Source of the DNA: Lunularia cruciata
Lineage: Eukaryota; Streptophyta; Marchantiopsida; Lunulariales; Lunulariaceae
Length of the DNA stretch: 64,000 nucleotides
Assembly: GCA_948567375.1 (NCBI GenBank)
Contig: OX419756.1
Span: 74,564,552 to 74,628,551, forward strand
Direction: 5' to 3'
The translations under genes were made by a program, and so were the position numbers. Position 1 is the stretch's first letter, and each line of letters opens with the position of its first letter. The notes beneath the pieces are model-generated. The model had not been told where the DNA came from and made no database searches. It worked only from the letters and a program-made list of their open reading frames with translations. Of this stretch, positions 31,488 through 41,529 are shown one piece after another.

Positions 31488-33082
31488 TCTGGTATGACCT
31501 ACAATGGTAGAATCATGATATTTTGCTAAAACGGTGGTGCGTAATTTTGGGACATTTGGAATCCATAATCTGCCGCTGGCTGGCTATCACAAAAGGTGAG
31601 TCCTTGGCTGCTAGGACGCCTTTGGATGAGTGTGCTCCTACAATCTATGGATCAATTTTTATAGCAGCTAGAATCTCTGGCCATAATTCAGAGTTAATCT
31701 TAACCTTGGCCACCAAATTGTTTGCTTTTGGCATGCAAGTGAATGCATTTGCAAGTTGCTTCTTACTTTCCACATAGGTGATTGTCATGTTGAAGCATTG
31801 TCGCCACTCTACCTACCAAATCTTGCAATGAGATAGATCGTTTAGCATCTTGAGGTAGACTAGAGGTTTATGGTCTGCTTCTATTACAAATGCCTTCTTG
31901 CTTAAATAATGCTTCCAATACTTGGTTGCAAGGACAATGGCCAGCTCTTCTCATTTTGTGGTATGATTGCGCTCTGCTGGTAACAACTTCTAAGAGAAAT
32001 ATGCAATTGGATGCTATCCATCATGCCACTCTTGTTGTAGGACTGCTCCTATTGGCACACCTGATGCATGTATAGCCAATTTGATTGGATGTTTTGGTTC
32101 ATATCACTTCAAGATTGGTGCATATAGCAAGGCGGCTTTCAATTCTTGAAAGGCCAACTCTTGTGCGGTTCTCCACATCCACTTCTTCTCCTTGCCAAGT
32201 AGTGTCATTAAAGGCTGTGCAACCTTGGAAAAGTCCTTGACAAAGTGTTGATAGAATCTTATAAACCCCAAGAAGCTCTTGAGTTGAGTCTGATCTTCTG
32301 GGGCACTCCATTTTTGAATGACCTCTATTTTATTTGTCAATACTTGAATACCCTTTGCACTTACTCTATGCCCCAAGTAGTCAACTTCAGACTTGCCAAA
32401 CTCACACTTTGAGATTTTGGCATATAACTGATTTTGTCTTAGAATCTAGAGGGATTCTTGTATATGTTGTTTGTGTTTTGTCATCCTACTACTATATAAT
32501 AAGATGTCATCTAGGAAGATGATAACAAAATTATCCAATATAGATGAATATGTCATTCATTAGATTCATGAAGGTGGCATGCGCATTGTTGAGGCCAAAA
32601 GGCATCACAAGATACTCAAAGTGGCCATACTTGGTTCGGAAGGCAATTTTATACAAATCCTCCCTTCAATTTGGATTTGATTATAACCGCTCCGCAAGTT
32701 CAGTTTGGTGAAGTAACTTGCTCCATTGAGTTGATCAAATAGGTCACCCCATACGAGGTAAGGAGTATTTGTTCTTCACTATTTGTTGATTGAGACCTTG
32801 ATAGTCAATGCACATGCACATTGTACCATCCTTCTTCTTCACAAACAAGACAAGAGCCACATATGGTGATATGTTGGGTTGGATGAACCCTTTCTACAGC
32901 ATATCCTCAATTTTCATCTTACTCTCCTCCAACTCATGAGGTGATAGGCAATATGGGACATTACAAGGAGGTGCCTTCCTTGGAAGTACCTCAATTTTAT
33001 GATCTACTCTCCTTTTTGGTAGTAATCTTGAGGGTAGATCATCGAGAAAGACCTCTTGAAACTCATTTATCACATCTTTCAA
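31488..33082 (-). pseudogene. Element C reverse transcriptase and RNase H
   Basis: RT starts with EVFLDDLPSRLLPKRRVDHKI (33,050). The catalytic FLDDILLYS is intact near 32,490-32,525; MGHRVSAKGIQV and FLGFIRFYQHFV follow (32,104-32,376), then decayed RNase H to about 31,520. Several stops. Confidence 0.82.
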
Positions 33083-33860
33083 TTTCTCAAGAATTTGTCC
33101 ATTGAGTTGTGCACTCTAGACTTCTCTTATTAGACCCATGAAACATCTATCGGTCTTATAGATAGTTGTTGTCCCTATGACATAGAGAGGCGATTCTTGC
33201 TTATGTGGTTTTTCTCTAACCCCAACGATTGACCATTGGTGGGTTCTCACTACTTTCTTCCTCCAATCTACCATAGTGTTGTAATGCTCCATCCATGGCA
33301 TGTCTAAGATTGCATCATAACAAGCTAATTGAATCATTTGCCACTCAATTGCTTCTTGATATTCTCTTAGAAAGAGTGTTACCCGTCTTGGCAATGATTC
33401 AATCCTCTCTATTTGCCTGTTAGGTAACTCTACTTCTTCACTCTCATCTCTCTCTAGATCCATCCTTAATCTTATTGCAACAAAGCGAGACAAGAAATTC
33501 TATATTGCTTCCAAATCTATCAATATTCTTACTTGATTGCCTTTTAGGACTCCATTCACTACAATCAATTGTGAGGTTGCCTTTTGGTACCTTTGCACAC
33601 TCGTCTTCTTCCTTCCCTTGCTTTTTTGCTTCCTTATTGAGCCAGTTTGGCCATAAGGTGCATTTATTGGTGATCTTTCTTTTTGAGGTGGTTTCCACCT
33701 CCTCCTCTTCAGTGCGTCATTCCATGTGGTTAGAGATCACATGTATAGAGGCCAAGGGCCTCTAGGGAGACGAGTGTGACAATTGGTAGATATGTGCCCA
33801 ATACAGCCACAATTGTAATAACGGTGTTGTTCTCTTTGAGTTCTTTCTCCTCATGGGACT
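33083..33860 (-). pseudogene. Element C protease and gag zinc knuckle
   Basis: On the minus strand the zinc knuckle reads YYNCGCIGHISTNCH (33,785-33,830). Protease remains follow, ending YDAILDMPWMEHYNTMVDW (33,200-33,320). The region stops at 33,860, where B3 begins. Confidence 0.75.
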
Positions 33861-34252
33861 TGTAACAGTATGGAGTTTAGCAACGTAGTTAGTAAGGCTA
33901 ACAATATGGAGTTTAATGACATAGTTAGTAAGGCTAATGAAGTAGAGAATAAGCCAAATTAGCCTAGAATATTCCAAAAGCATCTAGGAAGCTTCTTGGG
34001 AAGTTTCCCAACTAGTTAACTTGCGTCCCAAGCAGGTAGCTTCTAGAAAGAAGCTTCTAACTAGCTTAGCTTGCACGCCAAGTAGGCAGCTTCTAGAAGG
34101 AAGCTTCTTGAGAAGCTTCTCAAGGGCCTTGTATGCTACTTATAAATACCAAAGCCAAAGCTCATGTTAGGCATTCGGAGTTTTCCCTCATTCAAGTGTC
34201 CCAATGTGAGCTTCCATTCTCCTATTTCTCTCCTCGGATTCGGTCTTTTACA
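33861..34252 (+). repeat. B3 5' LTR
   Basis: TGTAACAG...CTTTTACA. The first 80 bases hold two copies of a roughly 40-base unit (TATGGAGTTTA...TAGTTAGTAAGGCTAA) that is single in B1 and B2. TATA box TATAAATA at 34,141-34,148. GAAGCTTC and TTCTAGAA pairs occur, but no perfect four-unit array. Confidence 0.9.
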
Positions 34253-34273
34253 TTGGTATCAAAGAGGAATGGG

Positions 34274-34460
34274 ATGGATGGAATTTATGGACCACCAAAT
34301 CCACTTCCACCAAACCATTGGGATTTTTTGCATCCAAGTACTACCCAAGCATCATTTTACACAATTCATCACCTTGCATTTTGGACAAGATTTTATGCAT
34401 ATGATCACCATATTTGAGGAACCTTTGGTGCTTCCAGTTGTAACTTATGGAGAACGGTGA
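34274..34460 (+). pseudogene. B3 leader ORF, frameshifted
   Basis: Starts MDGIYGPPNPLPPNHWDF, then shifts frame at a six-T run (five T in B2) and continues in the other frame with VLPKHHFTQF, FGQDFMHMI, FEEPLVLPVV. It is the counterpart of the B1 and B2 leader ORFs. Confidence 0.6.
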
Positions 34461-34523
34461 ATGTGTTGTTTTTATGTGTTAATAAATTAGATAGATTGGG
34501 GGTGGTGTGATAGAGTAGCAACC

Positions 34524-35450
34524 ATGGCGGTAATACCCGATGTTAACTTTGCTATGCAGCAACAAATCGAGCACCTTACTCGATTGTTGGATGAACGAGA
34601 TCTTTGACAACAAGAGTAGGTGGAGAGAGTACCAATTTGAGAAGGAGAAGATCGGATCAGATTCCCTAAACCCAAGGTATTTGAAGGCAAGAATCTTTTG
34701 GGTGTAGTGGAGAATTTTGTGTTTGACTGTGAATGTTATTTGGAAACTACCAATCTACAAGACGAGCAAAAACAAATTCTCTTGGCTTCTAGCCAATTGG
34801 ACGGAGTAGCAAAGCTATAATGGAGATTCCAAGTGAAGCGAGCTTAACGACAAATTGTTCCACCAATCTTTGACATGGGCAAAATTCAAGAGCGCAACAA
34901 TTAGTCAATTCCAAGCTATAAATGCCACACTAGCTGAATGGGATAAGTTGGTAGAGTTGAAACAGATTGGCTCTGTAAGAAGTTACATCATGCAATTCCA
35001 AAACACCATCATGCAAATTCTAGATATATTGGAAGATGAAGCTCTAGATCATTTTGTGAGGGGCTTGAAGGCAAGAACCAAATTAGAGGTAACCATGCGA
35101 GAGCCACAACACTTGGAGGAAGCCATGCGGTTGGCCAAACATTTTGATTCCTTGGTGGCAATAAATTGGTCCTGACCTCAACCTCCATAAAGCCTACCAA
35201 TACACTACACACGAGTGGAGCCAGCACCAATGGAGATTGATGCCATTCAACAAAGACCACTTGGCATTATAGGTAGAGATAAATTGTGACAAAATGGTGG
35301 TTGTTTTTATTGTTGCCAAATGAGGCATTGCATTGTTGAATGCCCACTCAAGAATGGGCGACCTTGACAAGTTGCCCAGGTGGAGGTTGTGGAGCGAAAT
35401 GATCAAGGAAATGAGGAATCCCCATAGGAGATTTTGAGCCACCTATTGGG
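34524..35450 (+). pseudogene. B3 gag
   Basis: Begins with MAVIPDVNFAMQQQIEHLTR, keeps a 106-codon stretch with FKSATISQFQAI and DHFVRGLKARTKLEV, and ends with a zinc knuckle reading CFYCCQMRHCIVEC (near 35,300). Stops at several points. Confidence 0.75.
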
Positions 35451-35540
35451 AGCTTGATTAGTTCCAATGGGATTGAAGACTTGACCTATGCAAGTTTGCT
35501 TCACTTGCAAGGTACGATATCTAATTGAGATTGTAAGATT

Positions 35541-35890
35541 TTGTTTGATTCCAAAAGTTTAGAGAATTGTATGTCTATGCAAGTGGCAAAGGAATTGGGT
35601 ATTCCTATCAAGCTAGTAATTGGAAGTATATTGATGATGGCGGATGGTAGAAAGGGTTCTGCATTTTGTACCTCGCATCCTATTACCTTCAAGATTGGGA
35701 AAGAGTATTTGGAGTGTATGAGGTTTGTAGTGGCACCTCTACACTATGATATCATTCTAGGCCTATCTTGGCTTGAACGTCATAAGGTTCAATTTAATTG
35801 GACCCAATGACAAGTTCAAGTACAACACCAAGGTGGTAATTTTAGATTAGGTTGCTTAGCACCTCTAAGTTAGGCACCTAAGAATAGTTA
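35541..35890 (+). pseudogene. B3 protease
   Basis: Reads FDSKSLENCMSMQVAKELG (active site D-S-G changed to D-S-K) and ends YDIILGLSWLERHKVQF. Confidence 0.75.
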
Positions 35891-36180
35891 GTCTCAAGAT
35901 GGAGAGTTTGTTGGGAAGGTAGCCAGAGAGCAAACTTTGAAGGGAGATGAGTCCCAAGATGAGAAGTTTGCCAAGGAGGCAACCATGGAGCAAGTTTGGA
36001 AGAGAAATGAGTCCCTAGAAGGGAAGTTTGTTAGTGAAGCACCCATAGAGCAAGCTTTGGAGGAAGATAAATCTGTATTCGTAGTGTGGATCAAGCCGAT
36101 TGCACAAGAACAATCTGGGGAGGGCCAAGAGCCTCATCAAGCAATGGTTGATTGGATAGTTCAGGAGTTTATGGACGGAT
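35891..36180 (+). other. B3 protease-RT linker with repeats
   Basis: Encodes three units of the type GDESQDEKFAKEATMEQV, the counterpart of the linkers in B1 and B2. Confidence 0.55.
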
Positions 36181-37500
36181 GATCTACCAAAGGGATTACC
36201 CTTTGATTGAGGTATATCCTTCAAGATTGAGTTATTGCCAAGGAGTACTCTAGTGAGTAGACCAATCTATCGGCTCTCACCAAAGGAGTTAGATGAGTTG
36301 TGAACAACACTTACAAAGTTGTTGGAAAAGGACTTCATACAACATAGTACCTCTCCTTGGGGAGCACCGGTACTATTTGTTCCAAAGAAGGATGGAGGAC
36401 TTCATTTATGTATTGATTACCATGGGCTCAATAAGCAAACCATGAAGAATGCATATCCCTTGCCTTGGATCGATGACTTGCTTGATCAACTAAGTGGAGC
36501 ACGATACTTTTACAAGTTGGATCTTCATAGTGGCCATTGGCAAATCCCTATTGATAGAGAGGATGTGCAAAAGACTACCTTTCGCACAAGATATGGGCAT
36601 TTTGAGTGGAGAGTTCTACCTTTTGGACTCACTAATGCTCCAGTAATCTTCATGGATCATATGCATCGGGTGTTGGATGGACTATTGGATTGGTCTGTAG
36701 TGGTGTTCTTGGATGATATCTTAATCTATAGCAAGATAGAGGTAGAACACGTGAATCATGTGCGAGAAGTCCTAAGATGACTACGACAATGGAAATTTTA
36801 CTATAAGAAGTTGAAGTGTGCCTTTTGGTAGAAGGAGGTTATCTTCTTGGGTCATAAAATCTCACTAGAGGGGATCAAGATGGAAGAGGAGAAAATCAAG
36901 GTCATTTCTGATTGGCCTACCCCAAAGGATGCTACAAAAGTACGGGCATTCAATAGATTGGCCAGTTTTTTCCGACGGTTCATCCACTATTATGCTCATG
37001 TGGCTGCACCATTGACTGACCTCTTGGGAAAGAACTCAAGTTTCCATTGGACCAACAAGCATGAGGAAGCATTCCAGAAGTTAAAACTTATGGTGTCTTC
37101 AAGACCCATTCTTCAACCATATGATCATCAACTACCTTGTGTGGTTGATTTTGATGCTTCTAACTTTGCAATTGGAGTTGTGTTGCAATAGGAATTTATA
37201 GATGGACTACATCCCATTGCCTTTGTGTCTTGCCGACTAAATACAGCTGAAAGAAATTATTCTGCTCAAGATCAAGAACAACTTGCAATGGTATATGCCA
37301 CCAAGGTATGGAGACATTATCTCTTAGGGATACAAGGGATCATGCAAACTGATCACAAACCATTGTTGCAAACCTTAGACTTGCAACACATGAAGAGTCA
37401 ACATCATTGATGAGAAGAGCAACTCCAATTGTTTGACATCAAACTTGAGTACAAACCAGGTTGGTTCCATGTCATCCCTGATGCTCTATCACGATGACCT
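36181..37500 (+). pseudogene. B3 reverse transcriptase and RNase H
   Basis: Contains [59 protein letters not shown] (36,319-37,191) and RNase H parts VDFDASNFAIGVVLQ, RLNTAERNYSAQDQEQ, TDHKPLLQTL. Stops at 36,778, 36,829, 37,189 and 37,408. Confidence 0.85.
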
Positions 37501-38773
37501 GATTTGAAGTCTCTTCCTCTCGTCACGGCAGCAATTACAATGGTATCAATTGACCCCAAGGTCCATAGTGAGTTTTGATCAGCTTTACAACAAGATCCCT
37601 TCTTCCAAATGGTACATGGTCATCTGACAACATGCGACAAGGAGTACAACACCTTCTCCTTCAAGGAAGGCCTTCTATTCCATGCAGACCAGATCTGCGT
37701 TCCAACCAAAGGTGATCTTTGACTTGTGCGCCTTCAAGAAGCCCATGATTTACCAATAGCTGGTCACATGGGAGTAGACAAGACCTTGGGCACCCTCCAA
37801 TGCCAATGGTGGTAGCCCAGCATGACACAAGATGTTTGGGAGTTTGTCCGATTGTGTGAAAGTTATCAACGTAACAAGGCTAGTAACCAGAAGCCGAGTA
37901 GACTCCTTCAGCACTTCCTATTCCAACTACTCGTTAGGAACATGTGAGCTTAGATCTTGTCACCTCCTTGTCCAAGACAAAACAAGGTCACACAAAAATT
38001 ATGGTGTTTGTGGATAAGCTTAGTAAGAGAATTCATTTGGCACCAACGGTTGATACTGTGGATGCTCCAACCTTGGCGTAACTCTACTTTGATCATGTAT
38101 TCAAACATCATGGGATGGCACATGTACTCATCTTCGACCTGATCCTTGCTTCTCTTCTTTCTCCTCCTCCATCTCAGGTCTCCCATACCTCAACCTTCTT
38201 GACCACAATCTCCAAATCTCTCTAACAAGCCAAATCTCACCACCTTTTTGCTCAAAATTGTCAAAAACAATATGTGGACCATCATCGTCGTGATCTCACC
38301 TTTGAAGTTTGTGATAAATTTATGTTATCCTCTAGTAATCTACCCCTCCCACTTGGTACCCAAGTTTGTAAACTTGCCCCTAATTGGATAGGCCCTTTTG
38401 ATATCACCCAAATTGTCTCTCATGTTGCTTATCGACTTGCTTTGCCTTCTCATATGCGCATCCATCTTGTCTTTCATGTTTCCAAGTTGAAACCCTTTGT
38501 TCATAACCCCTCTTCTTTCTCCTCTTGAGTCCAACCTCCTCCTCCCCCTATCCTTATCAATGATCATGAGGAGTATGAAGTTGATTGTATTCTTGCACGT
38601 TCCTAGATCCAATGAGGATGCCGCCAACATACGGAGTACAAGGTCCTTTGGAAAGGGTATCCCTTCATGATGTTACATGGGAACCTCTTTCTCACCTCCA
38701 GAATGTATAGATGGCCATCTAGGAGTTTGAAGCGTCAATAGCGAGGACGTCACCAACTAGCAGTGAGGGAATA
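37501..38773 (+). pseudogene. B3 integrase and chromodomain, deleted core
   Basis: Starts with SALQQDPFFQMVHG and GLLFHADQI, continues to the first Asp region (LDLVTSLSKTKQGHTKIMVFVDKLSKRIH, near 37,952-38,045), then jumps from HHGMAHVLI to a downstream part (38,120-38,280). The second Asp and the Glu segments are missing. The C-terminal part (38,274-38,528) reads VAYRLALPSHMRIHLVFHVSKLKPF, followed by a broken chromodomain. Confidence 0.75.
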
Positions 38774-39224
38774 TGTAACAATATGAAGTTTAGACACATA
38801 GTTAGTAAGGCTAACAATATGGAGTTTAGCAACATAGTTAGTAAGGCTAACAAAGTAGAGAATAAGCCAAATTAGCCTAGAATATTCCAAAAGCATCTAG
38901 GAAGCTTCTTGGGAAGCTTCCCGATTAGTTAACTTGTGCCCCAAGCAGATAACTTCTAGAAGGAAGCTTCTAACTAGCTTAGCTTGCACGCCAAGTAGGC
39001 AGCTTCTAGAAGAAAACTTCTTGGGAAGCTTCCTAGTTAACTTGGCTTGCACTCTAAGAAAGCGGCTCAAGGAAGCTTCTTGAGAAGCTTCCCAAGGGCT
39101 TTGTATGCTACCTATAAATACCAAAGCCGAAGCTCATGCTAGGCATTTGGAGTTTTCCCTCATTCAAGTGTCCCAATGTGAGCTTCCATTCTACTATTTC
39201 TCTCCTCGGATTTGGTCTTTTACA
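38774..39224 (+). repeat. B3 3' LTR
   Basis: TGTAACAATATG...CTTTTACA, with the same duplicated 40-base unit at its start as the 5' LTR. TATA box near 39,113-39,120. Confidence 0.9.
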
Positions 39225-40124
39225 TGAGGACTACATCTTTCCATTCTTCTACCCATCCTCAATCTCATTGTAGTGGTTGTGCTCCTCGATCTCAAAATCA
39301 AAGGTTGCCCAGTTCCATCGAAACTGGTCCACCCGTGTGTGGTATTTCTACCCAATAATGTTGAGGTGGGACTACTCCTTCACCTCCACCCAATGCCCTT
39401 GCTATTTTGTGTGTACAAGCAATGGCTTCAAATACCGTGTGAGGATTTTGTACCATGACTTCTTGTCAAATTTGCTCCTTCAATCCTTGTTTGAAATTGT
39501 CGAGAGCCTCTGCTGGACTCATGTCAATTATTGCAACTTGTGGATCTAAAAATGAATCCACATACTCTTGTACATTGTTCTTCTATTTTAATCTCTATAG
39601 TCGGATTTGGGCCATCTACATAGAATCTACCAATTGGAAATTCTTCAGCAATCCTTCTTGCATTGTTGTCTACGTGACCTTCCTTCTCTGTGCCAACATG
39701 GATCATTCCCAAGCATCATCCCATGTGAGGGCTTTACCGGTCAAGTACCCACATGCAAAAACACTTGCAGTATGCTTGGTGATCTCTATTAAGAATAATC
39801 GAAAATATCGATTTATTCTTGAGATCCAATTCTCCACTACTCCCATCGTACGTTGCCCCTTGTAAGCCTCAATGTTGTAGGTCTTCTTCATCTGGAGTAG
39901 CAATGTGGCTTCATCGTTGACCGAGTTTGTAGGTATGGGTGCCTCTCCAAGTACTTCAATTGTAGGTACGGGGTTTTGAGAAGGCTCTTTTTCTTGCATT
40001 GCTTGATCATTCTTGAGGGTCTGCACTTCACTCTATAATGCCTACATGGTCATCTTAATCTCTAGAAACTTGTTCAACATGCCCTGCATTCCTTGCACCA
40101 ACTCTTGCAACTCCGGATCCATGG
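39225..40124 (-). pseudogene. Element C gag, N-terminal part
   Basis: From an ATG near 40,121 (MDPELQELVQGMQGML) through KNDQAMQEKEPSQNPVPTIE to the capsid-like YKGQRTMGVVENWISRINRYFRL and LTGKALTWDDAWE (39,703-40,026), then 39,524-39,712 in another frame. B3 separates it from its zinc knuckle. Confidence 0.78.
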
Positions 40125-40156
40125 TTCCTACAAATGCTTGATTGTTATTGTCTACT

Positions 40157-40360
40157 TTAATAGAGAATTAATATGATCACTCTGGAGGGCGCATGAATTA
40201 TTGGAACTACCATTGGGACCTCAAAAGCTATCACTCGTTGATAATATTCCTCACCAAAATTCTTGACCACAAAATCTCTAAACATCACTTTTGGTCTAAC
40301 AACATAATGAATTTCTACTTGAGTGTTGAAAGGGAGAGGATTTGGGACATTCAAATCCAT
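40157..40360 (-). CDS. Element C leader ORF between PBS and gag
   Basis: A 67-codon frame: MDLNVPNPLPFN, VVRPKVMFRDF, KNFGEEYYQRVI, FEVPMVVPII. It ends about 36 bases before the gag ATG. It matches the B-family leader ORF in order (MD, PNPLP, P-K--F--F, FG, FE-P-V-P), although the two elements differ greatly at DNA level. Function unknown. Confidence 0.5.
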   Translation of the reverse strand: MDLNVPNPLPFNTQVEIHYVVRPKVMFRDFVVKNFGEEYYQRVIAFEVPMVVPIIHAPSRVIILILY

Positions 40361-40706
40361 CACAAAAAAATATATATTGTCAAATCCCACTCTCTATCAT
40401 AAATCACTACAAGCAAAATCACCGGGTTTGGTGAATTCATCACTGTCCATAAACTGTGCTCCGAAATGATACACAAGGTATACTCTCACTTGCTCTCGCT
40501 AAATGTACATGACCTTGATGTGAAACGGATTCAAAAACAGAAAACGGGGTGCATGAAATTGTCGTCCAATAGCTTCCATCCCATCCTCTCTCTAAAATAC
40601 TCATGTCCTATCAATTTCTCTGTGGGTTTTCACTCCAAAATTACTCAATTTTAGTAGCACATGTTCTTCCAAGAGGAGTGATCCACTCTCTTGGATGGAA
40701 ACACTT

Positions 40707-40718
40707 GCTCTGATACCA
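40707..40718 (-). promoter_or_regulatory. Element C primer-binding site
   Basis: Minus strand TGGTATCAGAGC, the complement of the plant initiator tRNA-Met 3' end, one base from the LTR. The same site occurs in B1 (29,167-29,178) and B2 (24,133-24,144). Confidence 0.9.
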
Positions 40719-40719
40719 T

Positions 40720-41469
40720 TGTAATGTTACAAGGATAACAGAAAAACACAAACGCACAAATACAAGTTTCACACTCAAAGCTCTGATGCCCCAAAGGAGC
40801 ACCTTCTCTTTATTATATATCCAAAGAGGATCTCCCCCAAGGAAGCTCCACCACTCGATAAGATACATGGATAGGTGACCTATCAGCAAGCTCCACCCTC
40901 AGTTTACATGCTTGGATGGGTGACATGTCGATCTTGATCCTATCTAGTTGGTCAAATAGACTTTGACCAGAGAGAATCCTTTAGGGAATCTTTTTGTAGG
41001 AATCTCATAATTGCATGGATGAGGCACCATTGAAAAGCTCTCAACGAGACAAACTAAGGGGAAAGGAAGGCCAGCCATTCTTTAGTGTGGGGGGGGAGCA
41101 CTTGCACATTTTTGAGGTCTAATTCATCCGTTTAGGACTCCAAAATTACCTTCAAAGATTTCAAGCATATTTTGGTTATACTCTATTAGTAAAAGTTCCC
41201 TTTTGGTGATACCTCTTTCTGATCTTTTTAGTCCATCATGTGTAACATTCTTCCAGATGTTACTAAACTAATTCTCACCTTTAGATCATATGTCTAGCTA
41301 TTGGTTCTAAGGTTTTCAAGTCTATTTTGGTTTTTGTCCTATTAGTAGAAGTACTTTTTTGGTGATACTTTTCTATTTGATCTATTCTATCCTTCCTGTA
41401 TAACATCATTCTAGATGTTACCAAACCAAATTTCACATCTAGATCATATGGTTAGCTAATGGTATTATA
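40720..41469 (-). repeat. Element C 5' LTR
   Basis: 750 bases, uninterrupted. Plus-strand reading starts TGTAATGTT and ends GGTATTATA. Used here as the reference that shows where B1 split the 3' LTR. Confidence 0.85.
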
Positions 41470-41529
41470 GATGGTATATGAGCACCTGAGAGATTGCTAT
41501 CAAGCAGATGACCCTTCTAGTGGTTTTAT

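Larger units (their letters stand above)
33861..39224 (+). mobile_element. Element B3: chromovirus inside element C gag
   Basis: Plus-strand relative of B1/B2: 5' LTR 33,861-34,252, PBS TGGTATCAAAG at 34,254-34,264, gag, protease, RT, RNase H, integrase, chromodomain, 3' LTR 38,774-39,224. It splits element C gag between the zinc knuckle (left) and the capsid-like part (right). GGACT lies at 33,856-33,860 and again three bases after the 3' LTR (39,228-39,232), a probable but shifted target duplication. Many stops and an integrase deletion. Confidence 0.9.
18569..41469 (-). mobile_element. Element C: chromovirus, interrupted by B1 and B3
   Basis: Minus-strand Ty3/gypsy element with both LTRs. 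From 5' to 3' on the minus strand: 5' LTR 41,469-40,720; PBS 40,718-40,707; leader ORF; gag (split by B3); protease; RT; RNase H; integrase with a chromodomain; polypurine tract 30,243-30,228; 3' LTR 30,227-29,587 plus 18,681-18,569 (split by B1). LTRs start TGTAATGTT (plus-strand reading) and end ATTACA/ATTATA. Removing the insertions leaves about 6.6 kb, a usual size. Many stops. The flanks GGAGG and GATGG do not give a convincing target duplication. Confidence 0.85.

Noticed and set aside
39455-39865. Plus-strand 136-codon ORF
   Set aside because: It is antisense to the element C gag.
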